Below are positions 18,015 through 26,810 of a stretch of 64,000 nucleotides of DNA, piece by piece. This DNA is from a bacterium. Its GTDB lineage: Bacteria; Actinomycetota; Acidimicrobiia; Acidimicrobiales; Bin134. A program made the position numbers and the translations under genes. The number at the start of each line of letters is the position of its first letter. The stretch's first letter is position 1. The stretch covers positions 1 through 64,000 of the forward strand of contig JAPPMA010000077.1 in assembly GCA_028819295.1 (NCBI GenBank), written 5' to 3'. The notes beneath the pieces were generated by a model. That model made no database searches. It saw only the letters and a program-made list of their open reading frames with translations, and had not been told where the DNA came from.

Positions 18015-19147
18015 TGGACGGCTTCGTCCCCCCTCCCTACCCCTACGACCGCCTCGACGAACTGCGGGCGGTGGCCGACCGCTTCGACGGCGGCTGCGTA
18101 GACCTGTCGGTGGGTGCGCCGTCTGACCCGTCGCCGGCCGAGGTGGTGGCCGCGCTGTCGGCCTCCGGCGCCGAGCGGGGCTATCCGGCCTCTGTGGGGT
18201 CGCCCGCCTACCGGGAAGCCGCGCTGGCATGGCTGGCCCGCCGGTTCGGCATCGACACTTCCGCGTCGGCGGTGGCCGCCTGCGTGGGCACCAAGGAGTT
18301 CGTGGCCTCGCTGCCCCATTACCTGAGGTTGCGCGATCCCAGCCGAGACACCGTGCTGTACCCGGCCATCTCCTACCCGACGTATGCCATGGGCGCGGAA
18401 CTGGCCGGGTGCCGGGCGGTTCCCGTGCCGGTAGATGGCCAGTGGCGCCTCAACCTCGATGCGGTGGACGCCGAAGACGCCGCTCGCGCCCTTTGCCTGT
18501 GGGTCAACACGCCGGGCAACCCCGCAGGCGGGCTTGAAGACCTGGCGGCTGTCTCCCAATGGGGGAGGGATCGCCGCGTGCCGGTGTTCAGCGATGAGTG
18601 CTACATCGAGTTCACCTGGGGGGCCGAAAGCGGGGCCAGCATCCTGCATCACGGCTCCCAGGGGGTGATGGCGGTGCATTCTTTGTCCAAGCGGTCCAAC
18701 ATGGCCGGGCTTCGGGCTGGCTTCTACGCCGGGGACCCCGATCTGGTGGGCTACCTGTCGGAAGTGCGCAAACACGCCGGCATGATGATCCCCGGCCCCG
18801 TGCAAACCGCAGCGATAGCGGCGTTCAGCGACGACGCCCACGCGGAGGCTCAGCGGTTGATCTATGCGACCCGGCTGAACCGCCTGCGGGAGCTCTTCTC
18901 GGCCTATGACGCCGAAGTGGCCCTGCCCGGCGGCGGGCTGTATCTGTGGGTGGCTTGTCCCGAGGGCGACGGCTGGGTGCTGGCCCGCCGAGTGGCCGAA
19001 GAAATGGGGGCGCTGGCCAGCCCGGGGGAGTTCTACGGTTCATCGGGCCGGGGCCACATCAGGGTGGCCGCGGTGTCCCCCGATGTCCGAATCGACCTGC
19101 TTGAACAGCGTATGGCCACCCGGCGCGGCGATACCGTGGGGAAGTGA
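18014..19147 (+). CDS. dapC: Succinyldiaminopimelate transaminase
   Basis: PLP-dependent class I/II aminotransferase converting N-succinyl-2-amino-6-ketopimelate to N-succinyl-LL-diaminopimelate. 377 residues from GTG 18014, overlapping the hflX stop by one base. The PLP lysine is in SLSKRSNMAGLRAGF (about residue 225), with NTPGNPAGG and SDECYIEF as cofactor-binding motifs. The DapC assignment rests on both the sequence type and its place directly before dapD and dapE. Confidence 0.92.
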   Translation: MDGFVPPPYPYDRLDELRAVADRFDGGCVDLSVGAPSDPSPAEVVAALSASGAERGYPASVGSPAYREAALAWLARRFGIDTSASAVAACVGTKEFVASLPHYLRLRDPSRDTVLYPAISYPTYAMGAELAGCRAVPVPVDGQWRLNLDAVDAEDAARALCLWVNTPGNPAGGLEDLAAVSQWGRDRRVPVFSDECYIEFTWGAESGASILHHGSQGVMAVHSLSKRSNMAGLRAGFYAGDPDLVGYLSEVRKHAGMMIPGPVQTAAIAAFSDDAHAEAQRLIYATRLNRLRELFSAYDAEVALPGGGLYLWVACPEGDGWVLARRVAEEMGALASPGEFYGSSGRGHIRVAAVSPDVRIDLLEQRMATRRGDTVGK

Positions 19148-19980
19148 GCAATAGCATGAGCGATCTGCAAGCCCGGATCGAGGCGCTGTGGGCCGACCGG
19201 ACACCGATTGCCGAAGGCGACCCCGGGGCCCGCGCCGCGGTGAAAGAGGCCATCGGCCTGCTGGACACCGGAGCGGCACGGGTGGCCGAAGCCGACGGCG
19301 ACGGCGGGGTCGTGGTACACCAATGGCTCAAGCAGGCCATCTTGTTGCTGTTCTCGATGGCCGAGATGGAGACCATGGAGCTGGGGCCGTTCGAGTTTGC
19401 CGACAAGATCCCCCTCAAGACCGACTATCAGGCCGCCGGCGTGCGGGTCGTCCCCGGGGCGTCGGCCCGCTGGGGCTCGTTCTTGGACCGGGGCGTGATC
19501 ATGATGCCCAGCTACGTGAACATCGGGGCCCGGGTGGGGGCCAACACCATGGTCGACACCTGGGCCACGGTGGGCTCGTGCGCCCAGATCGGCGCCAACG
19601 TGCATCTCTCGGGCGGGGTGGGCATCGGCGGCGTGCTGGAGCCCCCCCAGGCCGCACCAGTCATTGTCGGCGACGACTGCCTGGTGGGCAGCCGCTGTAT
19701 CGTGGCCGAGGGCGCCAAGCTGGGAGACGGGGTGGTGTTGGGGGCGGGGTGCGTGCTCACCGGATCGATTCCGGTGATCGACGCGGCCACTGGCGAGGAG
19801 TTGGGCCGCGGCTCGGTTCCTGCTTGGTCGGTAGCGGTGTCCGCCACCCGCCCTCGGGAGTTCGGCGGGGGGACGTTTGGCATGCCCTGCGTGTTGGTGA
19901 TCAAGCATCTCGAGCCCGGCGAGCGCCACGACAAGGCCCAGCTGAACGATGTGCTGCGAGAGCACGGCGCGGCCACTTAG
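19144..19980 (+). CDS. dapD: Tetrahydrodipicolinate N-succinyltransferase
   Basis: Succinylates tetrahydrodipicolinate from succinyl-CoA, opening the succinylase branch. 278 residues from GTG 19144 (ATG 19156 is an alternative). The centre shows hexapeptide repeats of a left-handed beta-helix (VGANTMVDTWATVGSCAQIG, HLSGGVGIGGVLEP). The start codon overlaps the dapC stop. Together with dapC and dapE this makes the route succinylase, not acetylase or dehydrogenase. Confidence 0.95.
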   Translation: MSNSMSDLQARIEALWADRTPIAEGDPGARAAVKEAIGLLDTGAARVAEADGDGGVVVHQWLKQAILLLFSMAEMETMELGPFEFADKIPLKTDYQAAGVRVVPGASARWGSFLDRGVIMMPSYVNIGARVGANTMVDTWATVGSCAQIGANVHLSGGVGIGGVLEPPQAAPVIVGDDCLVGSRCIVAEGAKLGDGVVLGAGCVLTGSIPVIDAATGEELGRGSVPAWSVAVSATRPREFGGGTFGMPCVLVIKHLEPGERHDKAQLNDVLREHGAAT

Positions 19981-20058
19981 GCATGGTTTATCCACAGGCT
20001 GACCCCATCCGGGGGTCTGCGGCTGCCGGTCCGGCGAGAACCGTTACCGGGGTAGGCC

Positions 20059-21123
20059 ATGAGCACTGATCTGCTGGCCAAGGCGGCCGAGCTGATCGAC
20101 ATCGCCTCGGTGTCCTATCACGAGAGCGATATCGCCGATCTCATCGAGGGGCGGCTGAGGGCCGTGCCCGGACTCACCGTGGACCGCGTGGGCGACAACG
20201 TGGTGGCCCGAACCGATCTGGGCCGACCCCTGCGGGTGCTGATCGGCGGCCACAGCGACACCGTGCCCCCCAACGAAAACGCGGTTGCCCGCATCGAGGG
20301 CGACGTGTTGTGGGGCCTCGGAGCCGCGGACATGAAATCCGCCTTGGCGGTGATGCTGGAGTTGGCCGCCGCGGGGCCCGATCCGGCGGTGGATGTGACG
20401 TGGCTGTTCTACGCCCGCGAGGAAGTCCGCGTCGCCGACAGCGGGCTGCGGGAGCTGTTCGATGTCCGTCCCGACCTGCTGGCCGCCGACGTGGCTCTTC
20501 TGGGCGAGCCCACTGGGGGAGCGGTGGAGGCCGGCTGCCAGGGATCGATGCGGGCCGTGGTGACGCTGGCCGGGGCCCGGGCCCACACCGCCCGGCCCTG
20601 GATGGGGGTCAACGCCATCCACCGGCTGGGATCGGTGCTCAGGCTGGCCGAGGAGCACGAGCCCCGCACCCCGGTGATCGATGGCTGTCAGTACCGGGAG
20701 TCGCTTCAGGCGGTGGCCGTCGAAGGCGGCGTGGCCGGGAATGTGGTGCCCGACCGGGCCGAGGTGACCCTGGGATATCGCTATGCCCCCGACCGCGAAC
20801 CCGCCGAAGCCGAGGGCATTCTGCGAGAGATGCTGGCGCCCTTGCTGGGCGGTGACGACCGCTTCGAGGTGACCGAGCACGCACCGGCTGCCGCACCGGG
20901 TTTGGGCCACCCGGTGCTGCAACGGCTCATCGCCGACAACGACCTGGAAATCAAAGCCAAGCTGGGATGGACCGACGTGGCCTTCTTCGCGGCGCGGGGC
21001 ATTCCTGCGGCCAACTTTGGGCCCGGAGACTCGACCTTGGCCCATACCGCCGAGGAGCGGGTGGACAGAGCCGCGCTGGAGGCATATCACCGTGCTTTGG
21101 AGGCGCTGCTCGCCACCCGGTGA
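20059..21123 (+). CDS. dapE: Succinyl-diaminopimelate desuccinylase
   Basis: M20 zinc peptidase-fold enzyme that removes succinate from N-succinyl-LL-DAP. 354 residues. Metal and catalytic residues are visible: GGHSDTVP (His/Asp), GLGAADMKSALA (bridging Asp), YAREEVRV (catalytic Glu pair), LLGEPTGG and a C-terminal His in STLAHTAEE. It begins 78 bases after dapD; that gap holds one isolated DnaA-box-like sequence at 19988-19996. Confidence 0.95.
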   Translation: MSTDLLAKAAELIDIASVSYHESDIADLIEGRLRAVPGLTVDRVGDNVVARTDLGRPLRVLIGGHSDTVPPNENAVARIEGDVLWGLGAADMKSALAVMLELAAAGPDPAVDVTWLFYAREEVRVADSGLRELFDVRPDLLAADVALLGEPTGGAVEAGCQGSMRAVVTLAGARAHTARPWMGVNAIHRLGSVLRLAEEHEPRTPVIDGCQYRESLQAVAVEGGVAGNVVPDRAEVTLGYRYAPDREPAEAEGILREMLAPLLGGDDRFEVTEHAPAAAPGLGHPVLQRLIADNDLEIKAKLGWTDVAFFAARGIPAANFGPGDSTLAHTAEERVDRAALEAYHRALEALLATR

Positions 21124-21204
21124 AATACCGGCCTGAAATTTGAAAAAAGCCAGCTAGACAGCCGTATTCTGCCTAACTGTCACCGCGGTCTGGACAATGG
21201 TCGC

Positions 21205-21495
21205 ATGGCTTTACCCATGTTTGACCAACCTTTGGCCCGTCCCGCACTGGTACTGGTGGACGATGTCCGCCGCGAGCCGCCGGTTTCCCGGCGATTGCCG
21301 GTCCAGGTGTACTGGGTCCGAAGGGCGCTGGCCGTGTCCGTCTTGTTCCTCGTGCTGTGGGCCAGTTCGCTCCTGGCCGCCAAGCTCCACTGGTCGCTGT
21401 CCCCGGAGGCGCCGGCCGCGGGGTTGGGTCCACCGGCGCCGGCCTACGTGATCGTGGGCGACACCGCTCTGCCGGTCAGCTCCGACGGCCGCTGA
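21205..21495 (+). CDS. Small single-pass membrane protein, unknown
   Basis: 96 residues from ATG 21205. An N-terminal cytoplasmic stretch of about 38 residues is followed by one hydrophobic helix (ALAVSVLFLVLWASSLLAA) and a Pro/Ala-rich tail ending AYVIVGDTALPVSSDGR. I do not recognise the family. The overall plan, a short anchored protein near a ribonucleotide reductase gene, recalls the small LysM/division-inhibitor proteins that accompany lexA/nrdR in other actinobacteria, but no LysM motif is present. Confidence 0.5.
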   Translation: MALPMFDQPLARPALVLVDDVRREPPVSRRLPVQVYWVRRALAVSVLFLVLWASSLLAAKLHWSLSPEAPAAGLGPPAPAYVIVGDTALPVSSDGR

Positions 21496-21517
21496 TCAGC
21501 GGGACGCGGAGGGTCGG

Positions 21518-22288
21518 TCAATGAGTGAGATAGCGCAAGAACAGGGTGTGGCCCTGGGCCAGCACCCGCACCAGCCGGAGCCGGTCGAGCCGGGGAGGGG
21601 CGCCCTGCACCATCCGAGGGGTGTCGCCACCGGCCAGCGTCGGCGAGACCGTCCAGCACAGTTCGTCCAGGAGTCCGGCGGCCAGAAGCTGCCCGTTGAG
21701 GCTCGGCCCTCCCTCGGCCAGCACCACTCGGGCACCCGATCGGCCTATCTGCCGCAAGACCTCGGCCAAGTCCACGCGGTCGGCGCCCAGGCGGTGGACT
21801 GCGGCCACCGCTTCGGCCTGGGCCAGCCGGCCAGGGGGCGGGTCGGCCACGGTGAACAGCATCGGTGGAGGGTGGTCGTCGAACAGCGGGGCGGCGAAAT
21901 CCAGGTTAAGCGTGCGGCTCACCACAGCCACGCGCGGTCTTGGAGCTTGGCTCCGGCTCACTCTGCTCCCGGCAACCTCAGGGCGGGTCTTCGGCGGCCC
22001 GTAGTTTTCCCGCCGCACAGTCTCTGCGGCCACCAGTATCACGTCGGCCACTGCCCGGAGAGCCGCGAACACCTCGCGATCCTCCGGACTCGACAGACCG
22101 CCGGACACGCCGTCGTCCGATGTCGCGCCATCCGCGGAGGTGACCATATTCAGCATCAACCACGGGCGGTCAGGGTGCGGATCGCGGCTGTCAGACGCAT
22201 ACAGAGCGACCGGGTTGACGTCGGAGACAAACCGAGGGAGCAGCTGATCCACCTGCCGCCGACCGTAGCAGGCGGCTCTGTACGGCAT
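21518..22288 (-). CDS. RibD C-terminal-like pyrimidine reductase family protein
   Basis: 256 residues with the dihydrofolate-reductase-like fold of the RibD C-terminal domain: MLNMVTSADGATSDDGVSGG (substrate loop), ADVILVAAETVRRENYGPP and VVLAEGGPSLNGQLLAAGLLDEL (NADPH-binding end). Characterised relatives reduce the ribosyl side chain of a pyrimidine in riboflavin synthesis, but stand-alone copies like this are common in actinobacteria and of unproven substrate. It is convergent with the small membrane gene and divergent from nrdJ. Confidence 0.85.
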   Translation of the reverse strand: MPYRAACYGRRQVDQLLPRFVSDVNPVALYASDSRDPHPDRPWLMLNMVTSADGATSDDGVSGGLSSPEDREVFAALRAVADVILVAAETVRRENYGPPKTRPEVAGSRVSRSQAPRPRVAVVSRTLNLDFAAPLFDDHPPPMLFTVADPPPGRLAQAEAVAAVHRLGADRVDLAEVLRQIGRSGARVVLAEGGPSLNGQLLAAGLLDELCWTVSPTLAGGDTPRMVQGAPPRLDRLRLVRVLAQGHTLFLRYLTH

Positions 22289-22587
22289 GTCACCAGATAT
22301 TCACCTGAAATCCACAGGGAATCCCTATTCTCCTCCTTACCGTCCACAGGCTTCATGCTCTACGGTGGCCTACTGCTGCGGCGTGGGGGGCCGGAATGGT
22401 GGCTGACGCCGACGACCATAGTGGGGTTCAGGCGACTCCTTGAGGGGTTCAGTCCGCTGCATGGGCGGGCTGACGTGCCTCATGATGAGGCTCCTTTGAC
22501 CTGGCCGCTCACGCCGCAGCCTCAAGCGAGCAAGGATAAAATTAGGGCGGTATGCGCCATAAGAGCTGCATCCGTTGAGGAGTGCTG
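22289..22587. other. 299-bp divergent intergenic region upstream of nrdJ
   Basis: Holds the promoters for nrdJ and the RibD-like gene. I see a perfect 15-base palindrome (22477-22491, arms GCCTCAT/ATGAGGC), a short repeated GGGGTTCAG, and an AT-rich patch at 22533-22543. No B12-box of a cobalamin riboswitch is recognisable, although nrdJ is a B12 enzyme. No coding pattern is seen. Confidence 0.5.
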
Positions 22588-25305
22588 ATGGTTCTGGCAT
22601 CTGACCGCACCAGAATAGGTCTGAGCCGCTACCACAGCCGCCCCGATGTCCACCCCTATGACGAGGTGGACTGGCACCGCCGCGACGCCCGAATCACCAG
22701 CGCAGACGGCAAGGTTGCGTTCGAGCAGACGAATGTGGAGTTCCCGGAGAACTGGTCGGTAAATGCCGGCAACATTGTGGCCCAGAAGTACTTGCGGGGC
22801 GGTTTGGGCACCCCGGAGCGGGAGATCTCGCTGCGCCAGGTCATCGACCGGGTGGTGGACACGCTGGTGGCGTGGGGAACCGAGTCGGGGCATCTGGCCG
22901 AGCCGGAGGAGGCGGAGGCGTTCGGCGATGAGCTTCGGTGGCTGCTGGTCCGCCAGCGGGCGGCGTTCAACTCGCCGGTGTGGTTCAACCTCGGGGTTCC
23001 CGGCGCGGTGCCCCAGTCGTCGGCCTGCTTCATCTTGTCGGTGGACGACACCATGGAGTCGATCCTCGACTGGTACGGGGAGGAGGGCCGCATCTTCAAG
23101 GGCGGGTCGGGGGCCGGCGTCAACCTGAGCCGGATCCGGTCTCGGCGGGAGAAGATGAGCGGCGGGGGCGCCCCCAGCGGCCCGGTGAGCTTCATGCGGG
23201 GCGCGGATGCCTCGGCCGGCACCATCAAGTCGGGGGGCAAAACCCGGCGGGCGGCCAAGATGGTGGTGCTCGACGCCGACCATCCCGACGTATCCGAGTT
23301 CATCTGGTGCAAGGCCGTAGAGGAGCGCAAGGCCCGAGCGCTGCGGGATGCCGGCTTCGACATGGACTTGGACGGCGCCGACGTCCACTCCGTCCAATAC
23401 CAGAACGCCAACAACTCGGTGCGCCTCAGCGACGCCTTCATGTCGGCGGTGGCCGACAACCGGGAGTGGCAGCTAACCGCCCGTACCACTGGCGAGGTGA
23501 TTGAGACGGTGTCAGCCCGGTCGCTTCTCTCCCAGATCGCCGAGGCCGCCTGGGAGTGCGCCGATCCCGGAGTGCAGTTCGAGACCACCATCAACCAATG
23601 GAACACCGCGGCCGAAACCGGACGCATCACCGCCAGCAACCCCTGTTCGGAATACCTCCACCTGGACAACTCGGCCTGCAACCTGTCCAGTTTGAACCTG
23701 CTGGCGTTCGTCGACGACGAAGGGGCGTTCGATGCCGACGGCTTCAGCGCCGCAGTCAGGGTGATGACCGTCGCCCAGGAGATATTGGTCAGCCCGTCGC
23801 ACTATCCCACCGAGCAGATCGGGGCCACCACCAGGCGGTTCCGACAGCTGGGATTGGGCTACGCCAACCTGGGGGCAATGCTCATGGCCTTAGGCCTGGC
23901 CTACGACTCCGACGAGGGCCGGGGGTGGGCTGCTGCGGTCACCGCGCTGATGACCGGGGTGGCCTATGAGACGTCGGGCCGCATGGCCGCTCGCCTCGGA
24001 CCATTCGAAGGGTTCGCCGAGAACCAGGAGCCCACCCGGCGAGTGCTGCACATGCACCGCGACGCGCTGAGCCGCTTGGAGGGCGAGCCGGTGCCCCCCG
24101 GCGTGCTCGATGCCGCCCGAGCCGCATGGGATGCCGCGGTGGAGTGGGGCGACACGGTCGGGGTCCGCAACTCACAGGCCACCGTGCTGGCCCCCACCGG
24201 CACCATCTCGTTCATGATGGACTGCGACACCACCGGCATCGAACCCGATTTGGGCCTGGTCAAGACCAAAAAGCTCGTGGGGGGCGGCACCATGCCCATC
24301 GTCAACCAGACGTTGGACCGGGCGCTGCACCGGCTGGGCTACAGCCCGGCCCAGGTCGACGACATCGAGGCCCATGTGCATGCCCGGGGCACAGTGGTGG
24401 GCGCTCCCCATCTGGCTCCGGCACACCTGCCGGTGTTCGCCTGCTCGATGGGCGACAATGTGATCTCCCCCAGCGGCCACGTGAAGATGATGGCCGCCGT
24501 GCAACCCTGGCTCTCAGGGGGCATCAGCAAGACGGTCAACGTTCCCGAGGAAACCACCGCGGCGGAGATCGAGCAGCTCTTCGTCGACGCGTGGCAGATG
24601 GGGGTCAAGGCGCTGGCCGTGTACCGGGACAACTGCAAGCTGGGCCAGCCGCTCTCGGTGGCAGACGCTTCGGCCACCGCCGACAATCCAGAATCAGGCC
24701 AAGCATCAGCACCGTCGCGGCGCCGTCTGCCCCGGTCCCGCACCAGCCGCACCTTCGAGTTCCGAGTGGCCGACTGCAAGGGATTCGCCACCGTGGGGGA
24801 GTACGAGGACGGCAGTCCCGGCGAGATCTTCCTCCGGGTGTCCAAACAGGGCTCCACCCTGGCCGGGGTCATGGACGCGTTCGCCATGGCCGTGAGCCAC
24901 GGTCTGCAATACGGGGTGCCCCTGCGGGCCTATGTGGACGCCTTCACCGGCATGCGCTTCGAGCCGGCCGGGATGACCGACGACCCCGACATCCGGATCG
25001 CCACCAGCCTCATCGACTACCTGTTGCGCCGCCTGGCGGTGGAGTACCTAGAGCCCGAGGAACGCCACGAGCTGGCGATATTCACCACCGACGAGCGCAT
25101 CCAACCCACCCTGCCCGGAGTAGAGGAGCAGGTTCCGGTAACCGTGCCCGGCGACATCGTGGAACCCGACCCGCCGTCTCCGTTCACCCGCCAGAGCCCC
25201 CTGGACGCCCACGCACCCGTCTGCTACGACTGCGGCGTCCTCATGGTCCGGGCCGGAAGCTGCCACGCCTGTCCCGGCTGCGGCACCACCTCCGGCTGCT
25301 CCTGA
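22588..25305 (+). CDS. nrdJ: Vitamin B12-dependent (class II) ribonucleoside-diphosphate reductase
   Basis: Makes deoxyribonucleotides using adenosylcobalamin, independently of oxygen. 905 residues from ATG 22588, which has GAGGAG five bases upstream. The active-site region has NPCSEYLHLDNSACNLSSLN (about residues 350-370), preceded by the substrate/effector motif FKGGSGAGVNLSRIRS and followed by GTISFMMDCDTTGIEPDL. The last 30 residues carry two CxxC pairs (CYDCG, CPGCG) of the C-terminal redox/zinc tail. No nrdR or lexA lies next to it here. Confidence 0.96.
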   Translation: MVLASDRTRIGLSRYHSRPDVHPYDEVDWHRRDARITSADGKVAFEQTNVEFPENWSVNAGNIVAQKYLRGGLGTPEREISLRQVIDRVVDTLVAWGTESGHLAEPEEAEAFGDELRWLLVRQRAAFNSPVWFNLGVPGAVPQSSACFILSVDDTMESILDWYGEEGRIFKGGSGAGVNLSRIRSRREKMSGGGAPSGPVSFMRGADASAGTIKSGGKTRRAAKMVVLDADHPDVSEFIWCKAVEERKARALRDAGFDMDLDGADVHSVQYQNANNSVRLSDAFMSAVADNREWQLTARTTGEVIETVSARSLLSQIAEAAWECADPGVQFETTINQWNTAAETGRITASNPCSEYLHLDNSACNLSSLNLLAFVDDEGAFDADGFSAAVRVMTVAQEILVSPSHYPTEQIGATTRRFRQLGLGYANLGAMLMALGLAYDSDEGRGWAAAVTALMTGVAYETSGRMAARLGPFEGFAENQEPTRRVLHMHRDALSRLEGEPVPPGVLDAARAAWDAAVEWGDTVGVRNSQATVLAPTGTISFMMDCDTTGIEPDLGLVKTKKLVGGGTMPIVNQTLDRALHRLGYSPAQVDDIEAHVHARGTVVGAPHLAPAHLPVFACSMGDNVISPSGHVKMMAAVQPWLSGGISKTVNVPEETTAAEIEQLFVDAWQMGVKALAVYRDNCKLGQPLSVADASATADNPESGQASAPSRRRLPRSRTSRTFEFRVADCKGFATVGEYEDGSPGEIFLRVSKQGSTLAGVMDAFAMAVSHGLQYGVPLRAYVDAFTGMRFEPAGMTDDPDIRIATSLIDYLLRRLAVEYLEPEERHELAIFTTDERIQPTLPGVEEQVPVTVPGDIVEPDPPSPFTRQSPLDAHAPVCYDCGVLMVRAGSCHACPGCGTTSGCS

Positions 25306-25503
25306 GCTGCTGGGTCTGCTTCTCGCTAACTCACTGCTGACGGCGCTCTGGCATTCTTCGCCAGTGATGAGCCCTCCGACCCCGTTAGCCCCTTGCGAGA
25401 CGAGCAGCCTCCACCATCAAAGCAGCCATGTCTCTTTGGGCCTGTCCGTAACCCAGAGGGTCGTTATCAGCTTCCATCGCTATTTTGCCCTGGCCACGGC
25501 TGC

Positions 25504-25671
25504 CTAGTGGTGTGTTTTGGGTTTATTCGCGCGTGTCCTGCTGGGCATCGACGCCCCTCGCTGCGTTGCGCCTCCTTGCCGTACACTGGGAGTATGGCTG
25601 CGTCGGCGCGCCTTGCGAGGAACGCCGCTGCCGTCGCAATCCACGGCGCTAAACCCAAGACACACCACTAG
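25504..25671. mobile_element. MITE-like element, copy 1 (168 bp)
   Basis: A 168-bp sequence closely matched by 41344-41510 in the same orientation. Its ends are inverted repeats of 22 bp (CTAGTGGTGTGT... outward) with one mismatch, extended by three complementary flanking bases (TGC/GCA). It has no transposase. It occupies the centre of the 381-bp nrdJ-adh gap and ends 15 bases before the adh start, so its right end may supply or disturb that promoter. The rest of the gap (25306-25503) shows a small CTGGC/GCCAG hairpin near 25350-25365 and nothing else certain. Confidence 0.8.
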
Positions 25672-25686
25672 GCAGGGGAGGAATCC

Positions 25687-26781
25687 ATGAGAGCAGCGCT
25701 GTTTTTGGATGGGCACGACGACTTGGCAGTGGACGAGGTGGACGTTGCGGCCCCGATCGGTAGTGAGGTGCTGATTCAGACCGCGGCGTCAGGGCTGTGC
25801 CATAGCGACTTGCACTTCATGGAGACCGACGGCTGGGTGGTACCCCGACCGATCGTGCTCGGCCATGAGGCCGCCGGCATCGTTGAGGCCGTTGGTCCCG
25901 ATGTGCGGGAAGTGCAGCCCGGCGATCATGTCATCTGCTGTCTATCGGTGTTCTGCGGGCGCTGCGGTTTCTGCTTGAGCGGCCAGCCCTACCTGTGCGT
26001 GCAGAGCCGGGTCGATTGTGTTCGCTCCGAGGATCAACCCGCCCGGCTCAGTCGTCACGGCCAGGAGGTGTTCCAGTTTGCCAACCTGTCGTCGTTCGCC
26101 GAGCAGATGCTGGTACACGAGAACGCGGTGGTGAAGGTCCGCGAGGAAATGCCACTCGACCGGGCCGCGCTCATCGGCTGCGGGGTCACCACCGGCACCG
26201 GCGCGGTGTTCCGCACCGCCGGTGTGGAGCCCGGTGCCTCAATCGCGGTCATCGGCTGCGGCGGCGTGGGAATGTCGTCGCTCCAGGCCGCCCGCATCGC
26301 GGGCGCGACCACCATCATCGCTGTCGACCTTGAACCCTGGAAGCTGGACGCCGCGCTGCGCTTGGGGGCCACTCACGCGGTCAATCCCGCCGACGGCGAC
26401 CCCGTGGAACAGGTTATGGAGTTGACCGGCGGTGGGGTGGACTACTCCTTTGAGGCCATCGGCTTGGCCATCACCGCCCAGCAGGCGTTCGGGATGATCC
26501 GCCGCGGGGGAACGGCCACCGTGATGGGCATGATCCCGCCGGGATCCAAGGTAGAGATCGAAGGCCAGGAGCTGTTCATGTCCGACAAGCGGCTCCAAGG
26601 CTCGCTGATGGGATCCAACGTGTTCCGGGTTGACATGCCCCGACTAGTCGACCTCTACCTCGACGGCCGGCTGCTGCTCGACGAGATGGTCTCGGCCACC
26701 ATCGGACTTGACGACGTGAACGACGGCTTTGCCGCCATGAAGGCGGGCGACGTGGTGCGCAGCGTCATCGCCTTCGACTGA
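25687..26781 (+). CDS. Zinc-dependent alcohol dehydrogenase (class III-like)
   Basis: NAD(P)-dependent medium-chain dehydrogenase of 364 residues. Catalytic zinc ligands are in SGLCHSDLH (about residue 37) and GHEAAG (about 61). The structural zinc loop CGRCGFCLSGQPYLC is at about 92-106, and the Rossmann motif GCGGVGMSSLQAARIAGA at about 190. It has an upstream GGGGAGG ribosome-binding site immediately beyond the MITE-like element. The substrate is unknown; relatives act on formaldehyde-glutathione/mycothiol adducts or aliphatic alcohols. Confidence 0.9.
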   Translation: MRAALFLDGHDDLAVDEVDVAAPIGSEVLIQTAASGLCHSDLHFMETDGWVVPRPIVLGHEAAGIVEAVGPDVREVQPGDHVICCLSVFCGRCGFCLSGQPYLCVQSRVDCVRSEDQPARLSRHGQEVFQFANLSSFAEQMLVHENAVVKVREEMPLDRAALIGCGVTTGTGAVFRTAGVEPGASIAVIGCGGVGMSSLQAARIAGATTIIAVDLEPWKLDAALRLGATHAVNPADGDPVEQVMELTGGGVDYSFEAIGLAITAQQAFGMIRRGGTATVMGMIPPGSKVEIEGQELFMSDKRLQGSLMGSNVFRVDMPRLVDLYLDGRLLLDEMVSATIGLDDVNDGFAAMKAGDVVRSVIAFD

Positions 26782-26810
26782 GCAAGACCGCCCCGCGCCA
26801 AGAGACGCTT

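Noticed and set aside
19988-19996. DnaA-box-like TTATCCACA in the dapD-dapE gap
   Set aside because: A single box with no AT-rich unwinding region or origin genes nearby; not an origin.
22289-22587. Cobalamin riboswitch upstream of nrdJ
   Set aside because: No B12-box or matching core helices could be traced by eye.
25393-25671. Small genes inside and next to the MITE-like element, including a 30-codon minus-strand frame near 25385-25475
   Set aside because: No conserved pattern; the frames depend on the repeat itself or are too short to support.
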